DNA of 64,000 nucleotides from Aselliscus stoliczkanus (GCA_033961575.1 CM066737.1:86610271-86674270); one strand, 5' to 3'. Shown: positions 1 to 12,850, counted from the stretch's first letter. Program-made: numbers and translations. Notes: generated by a model not told the origin, from the letters alone.

Positions 1-185
1 CCCATGTTGATATAAAGGTTTAAGTTTAATAGTATTTGGGTTGATTTTATTTCACAGATGTATGCTTTACATAAAATAATTTAAATATAAATCTAAAAAT
101 ATAGAGCTTGGTATACTCTAATTTAATAATATAATGTAATAATGGACATATGTGTGGAATGATATAATCATATTAAAATAGTGAT
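1..185. other. AT-rich sequence, nothing recognised
   Basis: No repeat, exon or motif is recognisable here. The base composition is strongly A+T. Confidence 0.6.
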
Positions 186-189
186 ATAA

Positions 190-570
190 ATAATATTGTG
201 ACAATACAACTTTATTGTCTCCAAATTCTGTAGATCAGAAATCTAGGTTGGCTCAGCTGGTTTCTTGGCTCCAGGTTTCATAAGGCTGAAATCAAGGTGT
301 TGACTGTCTAGACTCTTATCACAGCCAGAAAACACATGTCCATTCCTTCTCACACTTGGAGTCTCTGATTTTCCTGTCATCCTCATCTCTTTCTGCCTCC
401 AGCCAGAGGAAGTTTTCTGCATTTAGGGGCTTATGTCATTATATTAGGCCCACATGAAGAATCTAGAATAATCTGATCTTAAAGTCCATAATAAAAATGA
501 TATGTGCAAAGTCCCTTTGGCCACAAAGGTAACATTAGTCACAAGTTCTAGGGTTAAAAGGATGAACTAT
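190..570 (-). mobile_element. MLT1/MaLR-like LTR relic (antisense)
   Basis: The run from 'acaactttattgtctccaaa' through 'ggctgaaatcaaggtgttga' to the '...attaggcccacatgaag' block follows the antisense order of old mammalian MLT1-type LTRs (poly-A end, tissue-paper-like CT-rich middle, 'tgtgattatattgggccc'-like block). It is heavily diverged and has no visible ends. The family name is from memory of consensus sequence; the subfamily is not assigned. Confidence 0.6.
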
Positions 571-964
571 ATTAGTTTATAAATAATATAAACTTTAATC
601 GTCTCCTAGTAAAAAAAAGCTACATGTATATGTATGTATGTATGACGTGCACAAGAAAGGCATATTATACTTCTTGCAGTGCTTTCTAATTCTCATTCTT
701 TAGCAAAAAGAAGTTACAAAGAGTGTATTAAATTAGGTATTATAAATTCACATATTGAATAGTCAACCTTTTTGTTCCTAATTTGTTTGACTGTCAAAAA
801 AATAGTGTAAAAAGTATTATTCTAAATATGGAATTTAAAAATTCAATCAATTGAAAATTTAAAATAAAGCATTTTTCCTTTTCCTGTGCTTCCTTCTTTA
901 AAAATAATATTTCTAAACTTGCAAGCAAAATGTTATTTTGATAAATTCAGATCATAGAGACATA
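571..964. other. AT-rich stretch, nothing recognised
   Basis: A short TATG/TGTA run lies at about 626-645. Otherwise only AT-rich sequence is seen. Confidence 0.5.
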
Positions 965-1580
965 CGAGGTATGATCAAACAATATGGTGAATTTTTAAAT
1001 AAAAAAATTTATGGGCTGGCCGAGTGGCTCAGTTGTTAAGTGCTTGCTTGGGAAGCCAGCAGCCCTGGTTCGGGTCCCACATATGAGGGCCAATGACACT
1101 GCCCTCAAAAAAAAAATTTTATTACAGTAAAAGACACACTGCCATTAATCCCTCTCAAAATACTCCCCCTCACTTCAAACACATTTATCCTATCGTTCTT
1201 GCCACTTTCTGAAGCAGTTCTGGAAGTCCTCTTTCATGAGTGTCTTTGGTTGTGCTGCTGTGGGTGCCTTGATGTCCTGAATCATTTTGACTTTGGGGAA
1301 AAGACACCATTGAGTAAGTTGGATGAGGACACACCGTAATGTTTCTATTTGACAGAAATTGCAGTATACCAGAAGCGATGTGTGACATGGAGCACTGTCA
1401 TGATGGAGGATGATTTACAGCACACGGTAAAGCACACTTTCTCTCAACCGTAGCTCACACCCAACTGATTGCACCGAATAAATTGAAACTTGTCACACGC
1501 TGTTACAAAGGTTTGACATGCCGCTTCCCATATTGAAGATCCGTCTTTCCATTGGATAGCCCTTGGCAACAGCATTTACT
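965..1580 (-). mobile_element. Mariner relic with transposase C-terminal pseudogene
   Basis: The left end starts CGAGGTATGATCAAACAA directly after a TA dinucleotide. Reading the minus strand, frame-shifted stretches keep mariner landmarks: a 'HHDSAPCHTS' block (the second catalytic Asp region), 'LFPKVK', and 'DFQNCFRKWQERWDKCV' near the C terminus. Frameshifts and stops break it throughout, and the right (5') terminal repeat is not visible, so the copy is probably truncated. A SINE at 1013-1117 interrupts it. The terminal sequence differs from the other mariner types in this window, so it is a separate subfamily. Confidence 0.75.
1013..1117 (+). mobile_element. tRNA-derived SINE, short type A
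   Basis: GGGCTGGCCGAGTGGCTCAG head, a B-box-like GGTTCGGGTCCC, then 'acatatgagggccaatgaca' and 'ctgccctc' followed by an A tail. This roughly 95-bp monomer recurs many times in the window and is called type A here. It sits inside the mariner relic, with similar A/T-rich flanks (aaaaaatttat) on both sides as target duplication, so it is younger than the mariner. Confidence 0.9.
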
Positions 1581-1589
1581 GTACTTTTT

Positions 1590-2910
1590 TTTTTTATCAC
1601 AACTGTCTTGTAAATTATAAAGAAAGGTATAGTATACTTTCACATATGTAATTCATTATAACCTCTTTGTAAAATAAATTCCTACTAATTTTCATAAATA
1701 CCAAGAGAATATTTCATGTTTTATAACAAGAAAAAATACAGTGATAATAAAACTGGAGGCTCTGATTCTTCATTTATAATTTTCTTACTATATCAACTAT
1801 ATAACCTTTTCCTCATAAGCATAAGGGTACTCATATAGTTTTGGTATACCATGTTTTCAGATTTTACTAGTAGGAGTAAGGATACAGTTTGAAATAATGT
1901 AAAAAGTATTTAAAATATCTGTCAATATTTAGAAAACAAAACACTTAAAGATATCTACCAATTTACATTTCAAGGGAAATGTTCTGTATGTAACAGTCAG
2001 AAGTTCAGTAATAATTGCCTTGGTTTGTATAAATTTAATCTTTCTTGTAGAAAAATGTTACTTTTAGTTAATTCTAAAGCAACGAATGCAGGGTTAATTT
2101 GAAAAACAGTCATTTTCAAGGTCGATTTTACATGCTTTGTGCAAAGGTCTTTGCAATATTTGCAGAGTAATGTTTCAGAGCTAAGTGCAGAGCTGAGTTT
2201 TTGACCCTGAAAATATTTAGTACTCTATAAAAAGAATCATCAAACCAACATATCTCTATGAAGATGTAACTAAAATTAATAGTACCTAAAATAAATAGTT
2301 GTGATTTTTAAACCAGACATATCCTAAAGGGAAAAAAGTGTGTATGTCTGTAGTAACTAGATTTTTCCAGATTGAATTTAAATTAGGTAAAATAATCATC
2401 ATGCAAATTATGAAGTACATCTAGAAAAACACGTTTCGATAATGAGGAAAATCACACTTCAGAGCTCCACAAATATAAATTTCCTGGGCCAAAGAGTGGC
2501 AAACTCTAATCATAGTAGTTCCTGTGGTCTGGAATAGAGTAGTACATTTCTAATCAGTGGTGATGAACAGACTATCCTCTAAATCAATAAATGGATGCTA
2601 GTGAAATTGACTGTCCATTAAAAAAATCAGTTAATTTAGACCTATTTCACATCATAAAAAGAAATAAATTCTGGATGAACTAAAGAGATGAACTGAGGAA
2701 CTAAATCTTATTCCTGATATTTGCATTGGATCTCTAGAGAAATGATGGCAAAGTTTAGCTGTCATTGTAAAGATATATTTTATTTTTAATTATAATAAAT
2801 TTCTCCATCTGTTCCTGTTTCCTTCCTTTTCCTATCCCTTTCTAATTATCATACATTCCTTCCATGTGAAATTCTATGAATCAAATCATATAGTTATATC
2901 TAATTTGTAT
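1590..2910. other. AT-rich stretch, nothing recognised
   Basis: No coding potential or repeat recognised on either strand. The sequence is A+T rich with short homopolymers only. Confidence 0.5.
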
Positions 2911-2914
2911 GTAT

Positions 2915-3640
2915 TAATTAATCTAACAAATATTTATTGAGTACTCATTACTATTTGAGGCACTAGAAATCCAGTAGAAAAAAAAAATCAGTGTCCATCA
3001 TGGAGCTTCTCTTCTAGTGGGGGATGAGAGACTATAAACATAATAAGTTAACATATTCTACGTCAGGTTGTGATAATTGCTATAAAAATAATGACAGGAT
3101 GAAAGGGACAGGATGTGCTGGTAAAGGGCACGAATGAAACCACTCAAAGTAATAGGAAGTGAAGAAGGGAGTCAAATAGATATCTAGGGGAAGAGATTTC
3201 TGGGGAGAAGAAACAGATATTAATAACTAATGCAGAAAAGTTGTGTGATTCCTAGAAGAGTAAGGAGGCCAGTGTACTGGAATGGAGTTGGATAGGTATA
3301 AAGGGATGGGGATAAGGTCACAGGGGACAGAAGTCAGAGGGAGGAAGGTCATACAGGCCTTTGTGAGCCTTTGTACACAGTTTTACTTTTACTTGAAGTG
3401 AGATGGGAAATCATTGTAAGCTATTGAACAGAGAACTGACATCATCTCTCATGCATTTATAAAGATTTCTCTGACTGTTGTTGCAGAATGGACTTTAATG
3501 GAGCAAAAGGCAGAAGCAGGAAGCTGTGTTCTAATCCAGAAAGATGGTGGCTCTTGAACCATAGTGGTTATTTGGATGCTGTGGGACCATTCCAGATTCT
3601 ATATGTATTTTGAAGGATATGGGCTAGTTGTGAGATAAGA
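2915..3640 (+). mobile_element. Ancient mammalian interspersed repeat, family unsure (L2-like start)
   Basis: It opens 'caaatatttattgagtactc' and continues through 'catggagcttctcttctagt', 'aaggaggccagtgtactgga', 'aggcctttgtgagcc', 'gatgggaaatcattgtaagc' and 'atatgtattttgaaggatat'. This series of blocks is familiar from a long, old mammalian repeat consensus. Divergence is high and no ends can be fixed. I am sure it is an old repeat but not of its family name. Confidence 0.55.
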
Positions 3641-4543
3641 GAGAAAGAGATAATGGTGACTCTGATGCAAACAATAGGAATTCACTCTGTTTAGCTCAGC
3701 AAAAAAAGTATTGTGGGGATGCCCATGAGTTAAAACAAACTGTGCTGGTTTCATCAGGAAACATGGTAGCCCTTGGCTCCCTTTCTCTTCCCTTGGCATC
3801 TCTGCTTCATTTTGAGTGTTTTTCTATGCTTTTTTTTTTTTAACAATCAAATAGCTTCTTATATTTCCTCTTAAATTTTGCTCTTATTTCAAATAGCACA
3901 TGGCATATCATAGAGGTTCCTGTCTTTTACTCTACATCATGTACCTCTTAATCTTCACATTTTATTAAATTACACAGTTCAAAATGCTAAAAAAAGGGAA
4001 ATATTTCTTACCAGGCATTGCTTAACCTTTATGGTATAGCTGTCCTTGGATAGGATAGGGGCGTAAAGAAAAAAGTGTGGCCACCTAAGTGACAAGGCCT
4101 AATATCTCTCCATTGGCCAGTTTTTCTTAAACACATAAAGCATGAATAGCATTCTAAAGTGAGGCCTGACCAGCCCAGGAGTTAACTTGATGAGGTGTTT
4201 TTGTTTTTTTACATTTCTTATTTGACTTGATCTTCAATTAGTTGCCTGAAATATAATGCATTTTAATATAAAACCACAGAGAGTTTTTTAAAGTAAAGGA
4301 GAGTGATCTTGAGAACAAAGAAAGGTAGAATAACAGAATCTTGAAAATAGCAATCAGTAATTAGAAAATAGAGGTGAAGAGCAGAAAATGGTCAGCAAAA
4401 ACAAAATAAACCTAATTGAATGATTTTAAAACACCGTTGTTACATAATATGACTTTCATATTTAAATGCTTTCTACTAAGTAGCAAGCATCATTTTCACC
4501 AAAAGGAAACATTAAAAAAGAAAAAGTTTAGATGGATTATATT
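3641..4543. other. No feature recognised
   Basis: AT-rich sequence with poly-T runs near 3831 and 4200. No exon or repeat can be supported. Confidence 0.5.
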
Positions 4544-4544
4544 T

Positions 4545-5500
4545 GAGGTCTGACAATTAAGTTCGTGAACTAATCCCAGAAAAAGTGCTACATACCTCAC
4601 TGCTGAATATCACTATGGTCACCTTCGAAGTACTCCCCTTGGAAAGCTATGCGCCGACACCAGTGCCTAGTCCACCCTTCAAAGCAATTTTGGAATATTT
4701 TTTCTGGGATGGCCATCAGAACTGTCATCATATTATCCTTGATGTCCTGCATGTCATCAAAATGTCTTCCTTTCAATATTTCCTTTATCTTTGGGTAAAG
4801 AAGGAAGTCATTGGGGGCCAGATCAGGTGAGCAGTCAGGGTGTTCCAATACAGTTATTTGTTTACTGGATAAAAACTCCCTCCCAGACAGTGTCGTGTGA
4901 GCTGGTGCATTTGTCGTAAGCAAGAGCTCCTTTGGGACAATTTTTGCACACACCATTCTCATGCCAAGATTTTCATGTAAAATTTTCTTAACAGTTTCTC
5001 TGTCATTGTTTACTTGGTCTGCTATGCTTCTCATAGTCAGCTGACGATTTTGACGCAAAATTCGATGAATTTTTGCAATGTTCTCATCAATTCTGCACAT
5101 TACTGGCCTCCCTCACCTGTCTTCATCAGTGATGCAGTCTCTTCCTTCAGAAAAACATGTAATCATTTGTACACTGCCGTTTTCTTCATGGCATTATCCC
5201 CATAAACTTGGACTAACATGTCTCTGATTTCATTTCCACTCTTGCCAAGTTTAACAAGAAATTTAATGTTTGCTCATTGCTCTAATTCAAGATCAGACAT
5301 TCTTGCAATGCCACACAAAAACATGGAACAACAATAATGAACACCACTCAGGAAGATGCTGCCACATGTTGATACAAACACAGCTGTTAGACACTGATAT
5401 ACCAAGGTTATGAAACCTTACAGAGCTGTTTGTAGAGTGCTTCCAATGTAACTGCATGGTGGCAATTTCGCAAACTTCAAACTTTATGTTGGTAATCTCA
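4545..5500 (-). mobile_element. Mariner element with internally deleted transposase pseudogene
   Basis: Left terminal repeat GAGGTCTGACAATTAAG at 4545. The right end is degenerate near 5480-5500. On the minus strand the relic begins with an MSDLELEQ-like start near 5300, then 'FLVKLGKSGNEIRDML' and 'VYGDNAMKKTAVYK' (N-terminal helix-turn-helix region). An open stretch of 167 codons at 4597-5100 holds 'RQLTMRSIADQV', then jumps from 'AKIVPKELLL' straight to 'TTNAPAHTTLSGREFL', 'CSPDLAPNDF' and 'GEYFEGDHSDIQQ'. The segment with the first catalytic Asp is missing, and the second Asp (usually DNAPAH) is an Asn context (TNAPAH). The copy is dead. It is the only copy of this family here that keeps the N-terminal half. 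Confidence 0.88.
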
Positions 5501-5509
5501 GTATCAAAT

Positions 5510-7790
5510 CACCCAACAGTTTTTTTGCCCTGAAATGGACTTTGTTACCTAATGACAGAAGGGCTTATCAGCTGGTTATTACATTTTTAAAATTATATCA
5601 CGTTGTCAGATCAATTGCTGATCTTCAGAATCATTTAGGCCAATAGCATGTTCCCCTATTGACTATTTGCATTTTAGTCAATTATCGTTATTAATGATTA
5701 TGCTTTCACTCTGAAATAGGGACTATCCCTAGGGCCAAGTCAAGAATTATTATGAAAATTACCTTTATAGCTTAAATATTTGGAAACTTTGAGGTCACAC
5801 AGGCCAGTGAGTTTCAAATATGTGGAACTGATATAAGGGTATGTATCTGGTATTTGTAATAATGCTACTAATACTCTTTCAAGGCAGTTAGGACACAGTT
5901 GCTTTTCTCTCCATCCAAAATTTACTGTTGTTGATAAAGTCATGTCTATATTTTATTGCTGATATACTAATTGCAGGAAATTCAAGTTGTACTACGAAAT
6001 TGTGAGTTTTATTCTTCACAATATATCCCCCTATTTGTACCCACTATTGAGTGATCTTTGTTACTACAGAAATTTTAATCTATGAAGTGTTATAGATTTA
6101 AAAGCATATCCATATTCTGTGTAAGAATAACATTTGTCTAGATGCTGGCCTAATACCTAATAATAATATTCACTCTATTGTACTTTATAAAAGTCTCTAT
6201 GCTGAAATAAGTTATTTTTTATATTCAAAGACAGAGCTAGTATTTAAAACAGTAAGGGTTTAAGACATAGTGAGAAGCAATAGAAATTCAATGGACATAA
6301 AGGTGATAAAGTATTTTTTGGAAAAAATATGCTGCTGGTAATATTTTCATGGTGATTTTAAATCTGTGGTATCTTTTAGGAGTTTAAAAGTCATGAATGC
6401 TAAGTTGATACTAATCTCTGGAAGGGAGTCTTAATTTATTGGAATTTGTGGACTTTCTGGCATCTTTGACTTTGGAATAATACAAAACAAAATGAAAAAT
6501 GTGCTATTAATGTATTAAGAATAGGAGAGCTGGGATAATTGGGAGGGTAAGGTTAGAATCATGTTTGGGTTTTGTAGTTATTACCTCAATACCTACTCTG
6601 TTTATTGAATTAATCAAATTATGAAATGAACAAATATAAATATCATGAAAATTGTACTTAAAACATACTTTGAATGGATAAATGCAGGTAAATAAATTAA
6701 TTACTCCTGAAGATCTTTATACTTTCAAATTCTACAGGTATTAAACTAAGAAATGTTCTATGAGTCTCCATTGTCATAGATAAAATGAATTAAAACAATG
6801 CTGAAAGCGTGTAATCTATTAATAAAATTAGTAAAAAAGAGAGCTAGATTAAAGTGAATTTTAGCTTCACAAATTGTGATGTAATAGTTTCATTATAAGT
6901 AACATCTTATATAAGAAAAGGTAAAACAAAACAAAGTAACTTCTTTTGGAATCCACATTCAAAATTTTTTCATGCAAGGGAAACATAAAGCCCCCAACAA
7001 ACTCCAGGAATGTTAATTTTGTAAAGCAATATGACCAAAATGAGTGTCTTAGAAGCAAAATGACATGATTAAAAACCCAAATTCTGTTCAGTGCTTAATG
7101 TGCTTGAGTAATTTCTTTTTCCCAGTTTCCACTGATAGAAATGTTTGATAACTGCATTTTGCAGTACAATCAGAAAACAAGATTTCTGGAGGGAGGGTAT
7201 TCACTTTCATGTAACATAACTTCAAAGTAAATGGAGTATTATTTAGTGCTACTAAACCTCAATTTCTCCAATCCCCCACCTCCCTTTAAGGGACAACTTC
7301 TCCCAACCTCATTCCCAGCATTCTTATGCTGGGGCCACCTCTCCCTCTTCAATACAGTCCGAAAAAAAGTATCTAAAAGGAATTCATACTGAGGTGTTGA
7401 TAACTGCATTAGTATGGTTTCTTCACATGCATCTCTTCTTTATAACTATGAGTTACTTAAAGGCAGGAATCATGTTTTATTCATGATTGGTTTTAGGACC
7501 TCTTCTGGTGCTAAGGCTGGGGGACAGTCACTACCTAGACAATTCAACAAAAAGAATTCCTTATTATAATGCTGAACAAGACCCCCCTACCTTCTTTTGA
7601 ACCCTCCAGCTATTTTCTAAGTTGTGCTCTGGGATCTGAAGAAATAGAAAAGGAAAGAATAAAATAGAGAAATTTGGGTGATGGTGGGGAGAGGGAAGTG
7701 GGTGATTGAATAAACATGGTGCAAGAAGACAGCTTGCAAGGGATGTTTGAGTCAGGTTGTTAAAATTTAAAAATAGGAGGAGTATTTGAA
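5510..7790. other. Long AT-rich stretch, nothing recognised
   Basis: Over 2 kb of A+T-rich sequence with no repeat or exon recognised. Open frames up to 67 codons on both strands show no similarity I know and fit chance. Confidence 0.5.
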
Positions 7791-7797
7791 AAACATG

Positions 7798-7841
7798 GAG
7801 GAAGGTAACATGTGTTGATGAGGAAGGTAACATGTGTTGAT
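7798..7841. repeat. Perfect 22-bp tandem duplication
   Basis: Two identical 22-bp units lie head to tail, 7798-7819 and 7820-7841 (unit begins GAGGAAGGTAACATG). With no mismatch between units it is probably a recent slippage or duplication event. Confidence 0.95.
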
Positions 7842-7884
7842 GATCCAATGCACGTGCCCCTCCAGGCAGGTATCCCCATTGTAT

Positions 7885-7995
7885 TGCATGTTTGGTATTG
7901 TTAACTCTATTTAACATATGACAAAACTGAGGTTCAGAAAGTGGCCAAGATCATATAACTAGAAAGAGGCAGAATCAGGATGGCAATTTATGTCT
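7885..7995 (-). mobile_element. MIR SINE fragment (antisense)
   Basis: The 'gacaaaactgaggttcagaa' core followed by 'gtggccaagatcatataact' and 'ag..ggcagaatcaggat' matches the antisense MIR core (gaggaaactgaggcacagag...). Old and diverged. Confidence 0.75.
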
Positions 7996-8129
7996 TTCTA
8001 AAATCTATCAAAAGAAAGACTCCCTCTTAGCACAGTAGGCAGCGTGTCAATCTCAGAAAATCTGTCAAAGGAAACAAAGATCACTACAACATGAATAAGT
8101 GAATGCAGAGATTTTGGAATTCTTTTCAG

Positions 8130-9395
8130 ATTAATAGATTTTAGGTGTTTTTTTTTACAGCAGTTTTGGTTCACAGAGAAACTAAGCAGTTAGCACAGAG
8201 AATTAAAAAAAATTGCCTCCCTACCTCATTTTCCACTATTATTAGCATCTTGAATGAGTATGGTGAATTTGTTAAAAATGATGAACAAATATTTATACAT
8301 CATGATTAAATTAAAAAGTATCATTTACATTGGGGTTCACTCTTTGTGTTGTACAATTCGATGGGTTTTGACAAATGCATAATGTCATGATTATGCAGTT
8401 AATGTCACCATTACAGAATCATACAGAGTAGTTCCATCACAGAATAGTTTCATCTCTGTAAAGAGCCTCTGTGTTTCACCTATTTGTCCCTCTGAATCCC
8501 TAGAAACCACTGAATTTTTTTACTCTCTAGTTTTGTCTTTTCCAGAATATTGTATAGTTGAAATCATACAGTATGTGACCTTTTCAGACTGGCATCTTTC
8601 ACTTAGTAATAAACTTTATGCTTCCTCCACGTCTTCTGGTGGCTTGATAGCTCATTTCTTTTTACTGCTCAATAATAATATTTAGTGCTGTATGGATGTA
8701 TCAAAATTTTATTCATTCACCTGATGTTCATTATTCAAGGAACATCTTTGTTGCTTCCAGTTTTTAATAATTATGAATAAAGAATACAGCTGCAATAAAT
8801 ATTCATGTAAAAGTTTTTTGTGGACATAAGTTTTGAATTTATTTTGATACATCACTACAAATGTGATTGTTGGATTATATGGTAAGTCTATGTTTAATTT
8901 TGAAAGAAACCACCAAACTGTATTCCAAAGTGGCAGTACCATTTTGCATTCCCACCATCAATGAGTAAGAGTTTCTGTTGCTCCATATCCTCACCAGCAT
9001 TTGGTATTACAAAGGGTCTTTTAAATTTTAGTCACTCTAATAGGTGTATAGTTTTCTCATTTTTGAATTTGCAATGGCCTGATACCATGTGATGTTGAAT
9101 ATATTTTCATGTGCATATTTGCTATCTGTTTATCTTCTTTAGTAAGGTGCCTGTTCATATCTTTTGCCATTTTAGTTGGGTTGTTTGTTTGCTTCTTGCT
9201 GAGTTTTAGGAGTTCACTATATATTTGGATACAAATCCTTATCGGATATGTTTTGGATTTTGTTCAAGTCAGTAGCTTGTCTTTTTATTCTCAACAGTGT
9301 CTTTCGCAGAGCAGAACATTTACTAATTAATTTCAGTGAAGTCCAACTTATCAAATGTTTTCCTCTATGGAGCATGCTTTGGTCCATAGGTGACA
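8130..9395 (-). mobile_element. L1 3' end, antisense (3' UTR plus ORF2 C-terminus)
   Basis: 'ggttcacagagaaactaagc' to 'cagactggcatctttcactt' is L1M-type 3' UTR read in antisense. From about 8700 to 9370 the minus strand encodes decayed ORF2 C-terminal sequence, including 'LPLWNTVWWFLSKLNIDLPY' at 8709-8942 (compare the usual 'PLWKTVWRFLKKLKIELPYD'). Stops and frameshifts are frequent. It is 5'-truncated, lacking reverse transcriptase and ORF1. Confidence 0.85.
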
Positions 9396-9396
9396 C

Positions 9397-9444
9397 AAAT
9401 CTAGGTGACCTGTCAAATCTAGGTGACACAGGTCACCTAGATTT
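9397..9444. repeat. 17-bp perfect hairpin with a third repeat copy in the loop
   Basis: Left arm 9397-9413 (AAATCTAGGTGACCTGT) pairs perfectly with 9428-9444. The 14-base loop 9414-9427 is itself a direct copy of the left arm start (caaatctaggtgac). So an 18-bp unit is repeated in tandem and then once inverted. It lies at the end of an L1 fragment. Confidence 0.95.
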
Positions 9445-9449
9445 CCTTC

Positions 9450-11274
9450 TATGGTATATTACAAAAGCTCTGCAGTCATAACTCAGAAATGTTGTGGGTT
9501 TGGTTCCAGACCACTGCAATATGTTCTGAGATTCCCCATCCATCTGGCCATGACTTTCTCAAAGCAATACTACAGCCTGAAGCTCTTTCTACCAAATTCT
9601 CCTTTCTTCTTTCTCCCTTTTCACAAGGGTCAGACCTGCATTGTAGTTTGAAGTCTTTCCCAATTTATCCCTGTTCCCATTCTCTGTTGTCCTTCGAAAA
9701 CATCCCTCCCAATATATCTCTTGCCTGTACAATGTCATCTTATTGTCTGCTTCTTAGAGAACTCACACTGATCCAGTCTTCAGTTAGATCTGGTGGGGTT
9801 GAATTGGCTACAGTTGCTCAAAGCTCATGGATTCAAGGCACATGGAATTTAGCTTCACAACTAAGCTTCTTGGCTTCCAACCGTAAGTAGAGGGGACCTG
9901 CCAATGCACAGATACAGAAAGGAATCCAAAAGCAGAGCCACCTAGCTGGGTCTAAACTAAACCGGTGACCACCAGGGAATTCTAATAATAAATGCTTATT
10001 TTAAACCATTCACTAGGAGTTGGTTATTCCTGTAGCAACACTATTTGATTCAGAGGTTCTTATCAATCTATATCAATCAAAAAATAATCAAACAGTTCTA
10101 TGCAGATTGCATGAATTTATAAATAAAAAATATAAATCTAATCCTTCTGGTATTTTCTCTAATTTACCAAAATCAAGAGAAACTTTAGTACAGAAAAACA
10201 AGCCTAATGGAAAAAAACTAAATGAGAATCCAGCTATAATATAAAGGTATAAGCAAAATACAACAGCAATACAACAGAGATGATTTAGAGCATTGGAGGA
10301 AAATATCAAAGAATCCAGAATTCAATAGTAATGTGTTTACAAATACAACCCATTCCATTCTCAGCACCTGACAAGATAAGATATATTGGTTTGCTAGTAC
10401 AGGAAGTAAATAGAATCTCTGTTTAATAGGAATTCTAAAAAGTTCTGATAGGCAAAGACCAGCATTAGCAAAACAGAGGGAGTAAATATATTGTACATAC
10501 AATGCCAACCACCAGCAGCAAGTTAATGAGGAGAAAAGGTACTAAATATTTCTCTTCTTTTTCATTAAAGTCAGTTCTCTCTCTCTCTCCCTCTCAATAT
10601 TAAGAGAATGTTGCCTTATGGAGGGGAAATAAAAGAGAGAAACAGTGACTCAGTTTGACATAGTCACTGTGATCTAACTCATTACAAATTCTGAAGACTC
10701 TGATATCAGTATCTTAGGCTATGTATGTGTAGAAAAATATACATGAACTCTTCAGAATATTATTGTGGTTATTGTGAAATTGGAAGAAAAATATCACATA
10801 AGTGAATTGTCAGAGCTTGAAATTTGTCATGCAAACATGTCTATACCACAGGCCCTATTGAAGTAAACTCTTGTGCAGGGATCAATAATCACAGTAAAAC
10901 GAGAAGAGTAAGATTGTAGAGGCATGCATAGAATGGACACTCGTCCCTAGAAAATTGTAAGAAAGGGCGAATGGAGATGGCCAAGTAGAAGAGAAGTGTT
11001 AAAATTGTTTTTGCTAGTGCTTAAATTATAAGACTGAAATGTTGAGAGAGACATCTGGAAAGACAGACAGGAACCAGGAGGCCATGCATGAGGCCTTGCA
11101 AAGGAAAACAGAAATTTTACTATTTTTGGTGACTTAGTGACCAGTGCAAGATATAACTGTTTGTGTTGGGGAACAGGCTCTTGAGGAGGTAGGAGGATTA
11201 GATAATAGAAGTTTTAATTTGAGATGTATTACCTAGATTATAATATGGAGAGCAGATAAAGAAGACTTTAAAAT
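9450..11274. other. Mostly unrecognised; possible old repeat fragments
   Basis: 'ataactcagaaatgttgtgg' to 'ttccagaccactgcaatatg' (about 9478-9526) resembles the end of an old Tc/mariner-like DNA element. The 9530-9900 block (ending around 'gagaactcacactgatccag') may be an old LTR or L1 3' end. Neither is firm. From 9990 to 11274 nothing is recognised. A 133-codon frame at 9489-9890 has no known similarity and looks fortuitous. Confidence 0.35.
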
Positions 11275-11286
11275 ATTCCCTGTTTA

Positions 11287-11394
11287 GGGCCGGCCGAGTG
11301 GCGCGGTGGTTAAGTGCTGACTTGGGAAGCCAGCAGCCCCGGTTCGGTCCCACATATGAGGGCCAGTGACACTGCCCTCAAAGATGAAAAAAAA
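11287..11394 (+). mobile_element. tRNA-derived SINE, type A, with 12-bp target duplication
   Basis: GGGCCGGCCGAGTGGCGCGG head, B-box-like GGTTCGGTCCC, then the 'cacatatgagggccagtgac' body and a short A-rich tail. Perfect target duplication ATTCCCTGTTTA at 11275-11286 and 11395-11406 proves retrotransposition. Confidence 0.97.
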
Positions 11395-11406
11395 ATTCCC
11401 TGTTTA

Positions 11407-12850
11407 AAGCTGCTCAGAGTTAAGGCAAAATATTGTTTTCAAAGATTGGGGCTGCAAAATATACTAAATTTGTGTTTTGAAGAAATTTCTTAGCATGGAA
11501 CCAGTGTGCTAAAAATATTATATATGGAGCAAAGTTGTGCTTTAAATTTGTTGTGTTTGGAGAGGCATATGGACATTCTGGAAATTTTTACACTGGAGGC
11601 TAATTAAACAGATAGCTGAAGTTGCCAGTGAACATTGACAAGACTTAACCACAGCTACAATTTAAAGAGTGGGAAATAAAGAAGAGATTCTGTACCGTAT
11701 AAAATAAGTTTTTCTAAAGATGAAGAATTTCCTTTAGTAATTACTCATTGCTTAAATGAATTTCTCCAAGGTAATCACTTAACAAAAGGGGAGAGGGTTA
11801 AGTTTCTAAAATATGATAAAGCATTTTGGAAATATTAATCAATGTAGAATACTAATATATATTTTTATAAAAATATGCTTTTTTATTTTTGTTTTTTCCA
11901 TTACCTAATCATACTTAACACATTTAACGTTATTTTGTTTTTTGAAATGGAATCTAGACATAAATTGCTAATTTCAGGTACTTTTAAGGACACCAAGCCT
12001 ACCTATGAAGTTTCAAAATTGAACTACTTAAGGTGATAGTCAGCATTATAGATGGTATCCTGTTCAGTGTATATGCTTTTGACTATTAATTTAACTATTC
12101 ACAGGTAGCTCTCAGTTTCATAGACATAGATCTAATTCCTTAGCCCATGAATACATTTTTTTCCATCTAATTGCTCTATTTCATTTTTGAATGTTTACCT
12201 TAAGAAATAAAATGGTTTGGATTGAAAATAAAAAGGTTAAAAATGGAAATTTAAGCTCTGAACGAGTTGCAAAGGCCACTGTCTTTAAAACCTGTGAAGC
12301 TTTATTTTTTTAGTTCATTTGAAAATCATTAAAATCCTAATGATTACTAGATGTAAAAGGGAAATGTTTGTAGCCCAATACTAAGAATTTTATATCTATA
12401 TAAGCATGCCTATCCATCAATAAATTTGGCTTGGGAGTTTATTAAATGGCATGCATTAATTTCTATTTTAAATTTTGTGCTATTTTTATGCTAGAATATT
12501 ATTCTAAATAAATGACTTCATAGTAATTGAATATTTTAAAATCAGCATATGTTCTGATAAAACTGTGATATTCCTTTCAGAACAATGCAGTTTGTAGTTA
12601 ATGTTTCTTGGTTCCCTAATATGAGAACTAAAATCATGGACAGTAAAGAGATCCATTTTGTATCTTTATGTTTTTTCTCCTATTTGTGTTGAGGAAGATG
12701 GGGAAAAGTAGATAATGCCATGAGATACTAATAGTGTCTCCCACATAGGAAGTTGTCAAAATTTTTAGTTATTATTACTTTTGCTTAGATGTTTGAATTG
12801 CTTTATAGTTCTTCCCTCTTTCATATATCTTAAATATTTGTGGTTTAAAT
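11407..12850. other. AT-rich stretch, nothing recognised
   Basis: No repeat or coding signal is supported in this stretch. Confidence 0.5.

Noticed and set aside
4585..4830. 81-codon plus-strand frame
   Set aside because: It is the reverse-strand shadow of the mariner transposase C-terminus.
9489..9890. 133-codon open frame
   Set aside because: No domain, no conserved motif, and it overlaps probable old repeat sequence. It fits a chance frame.
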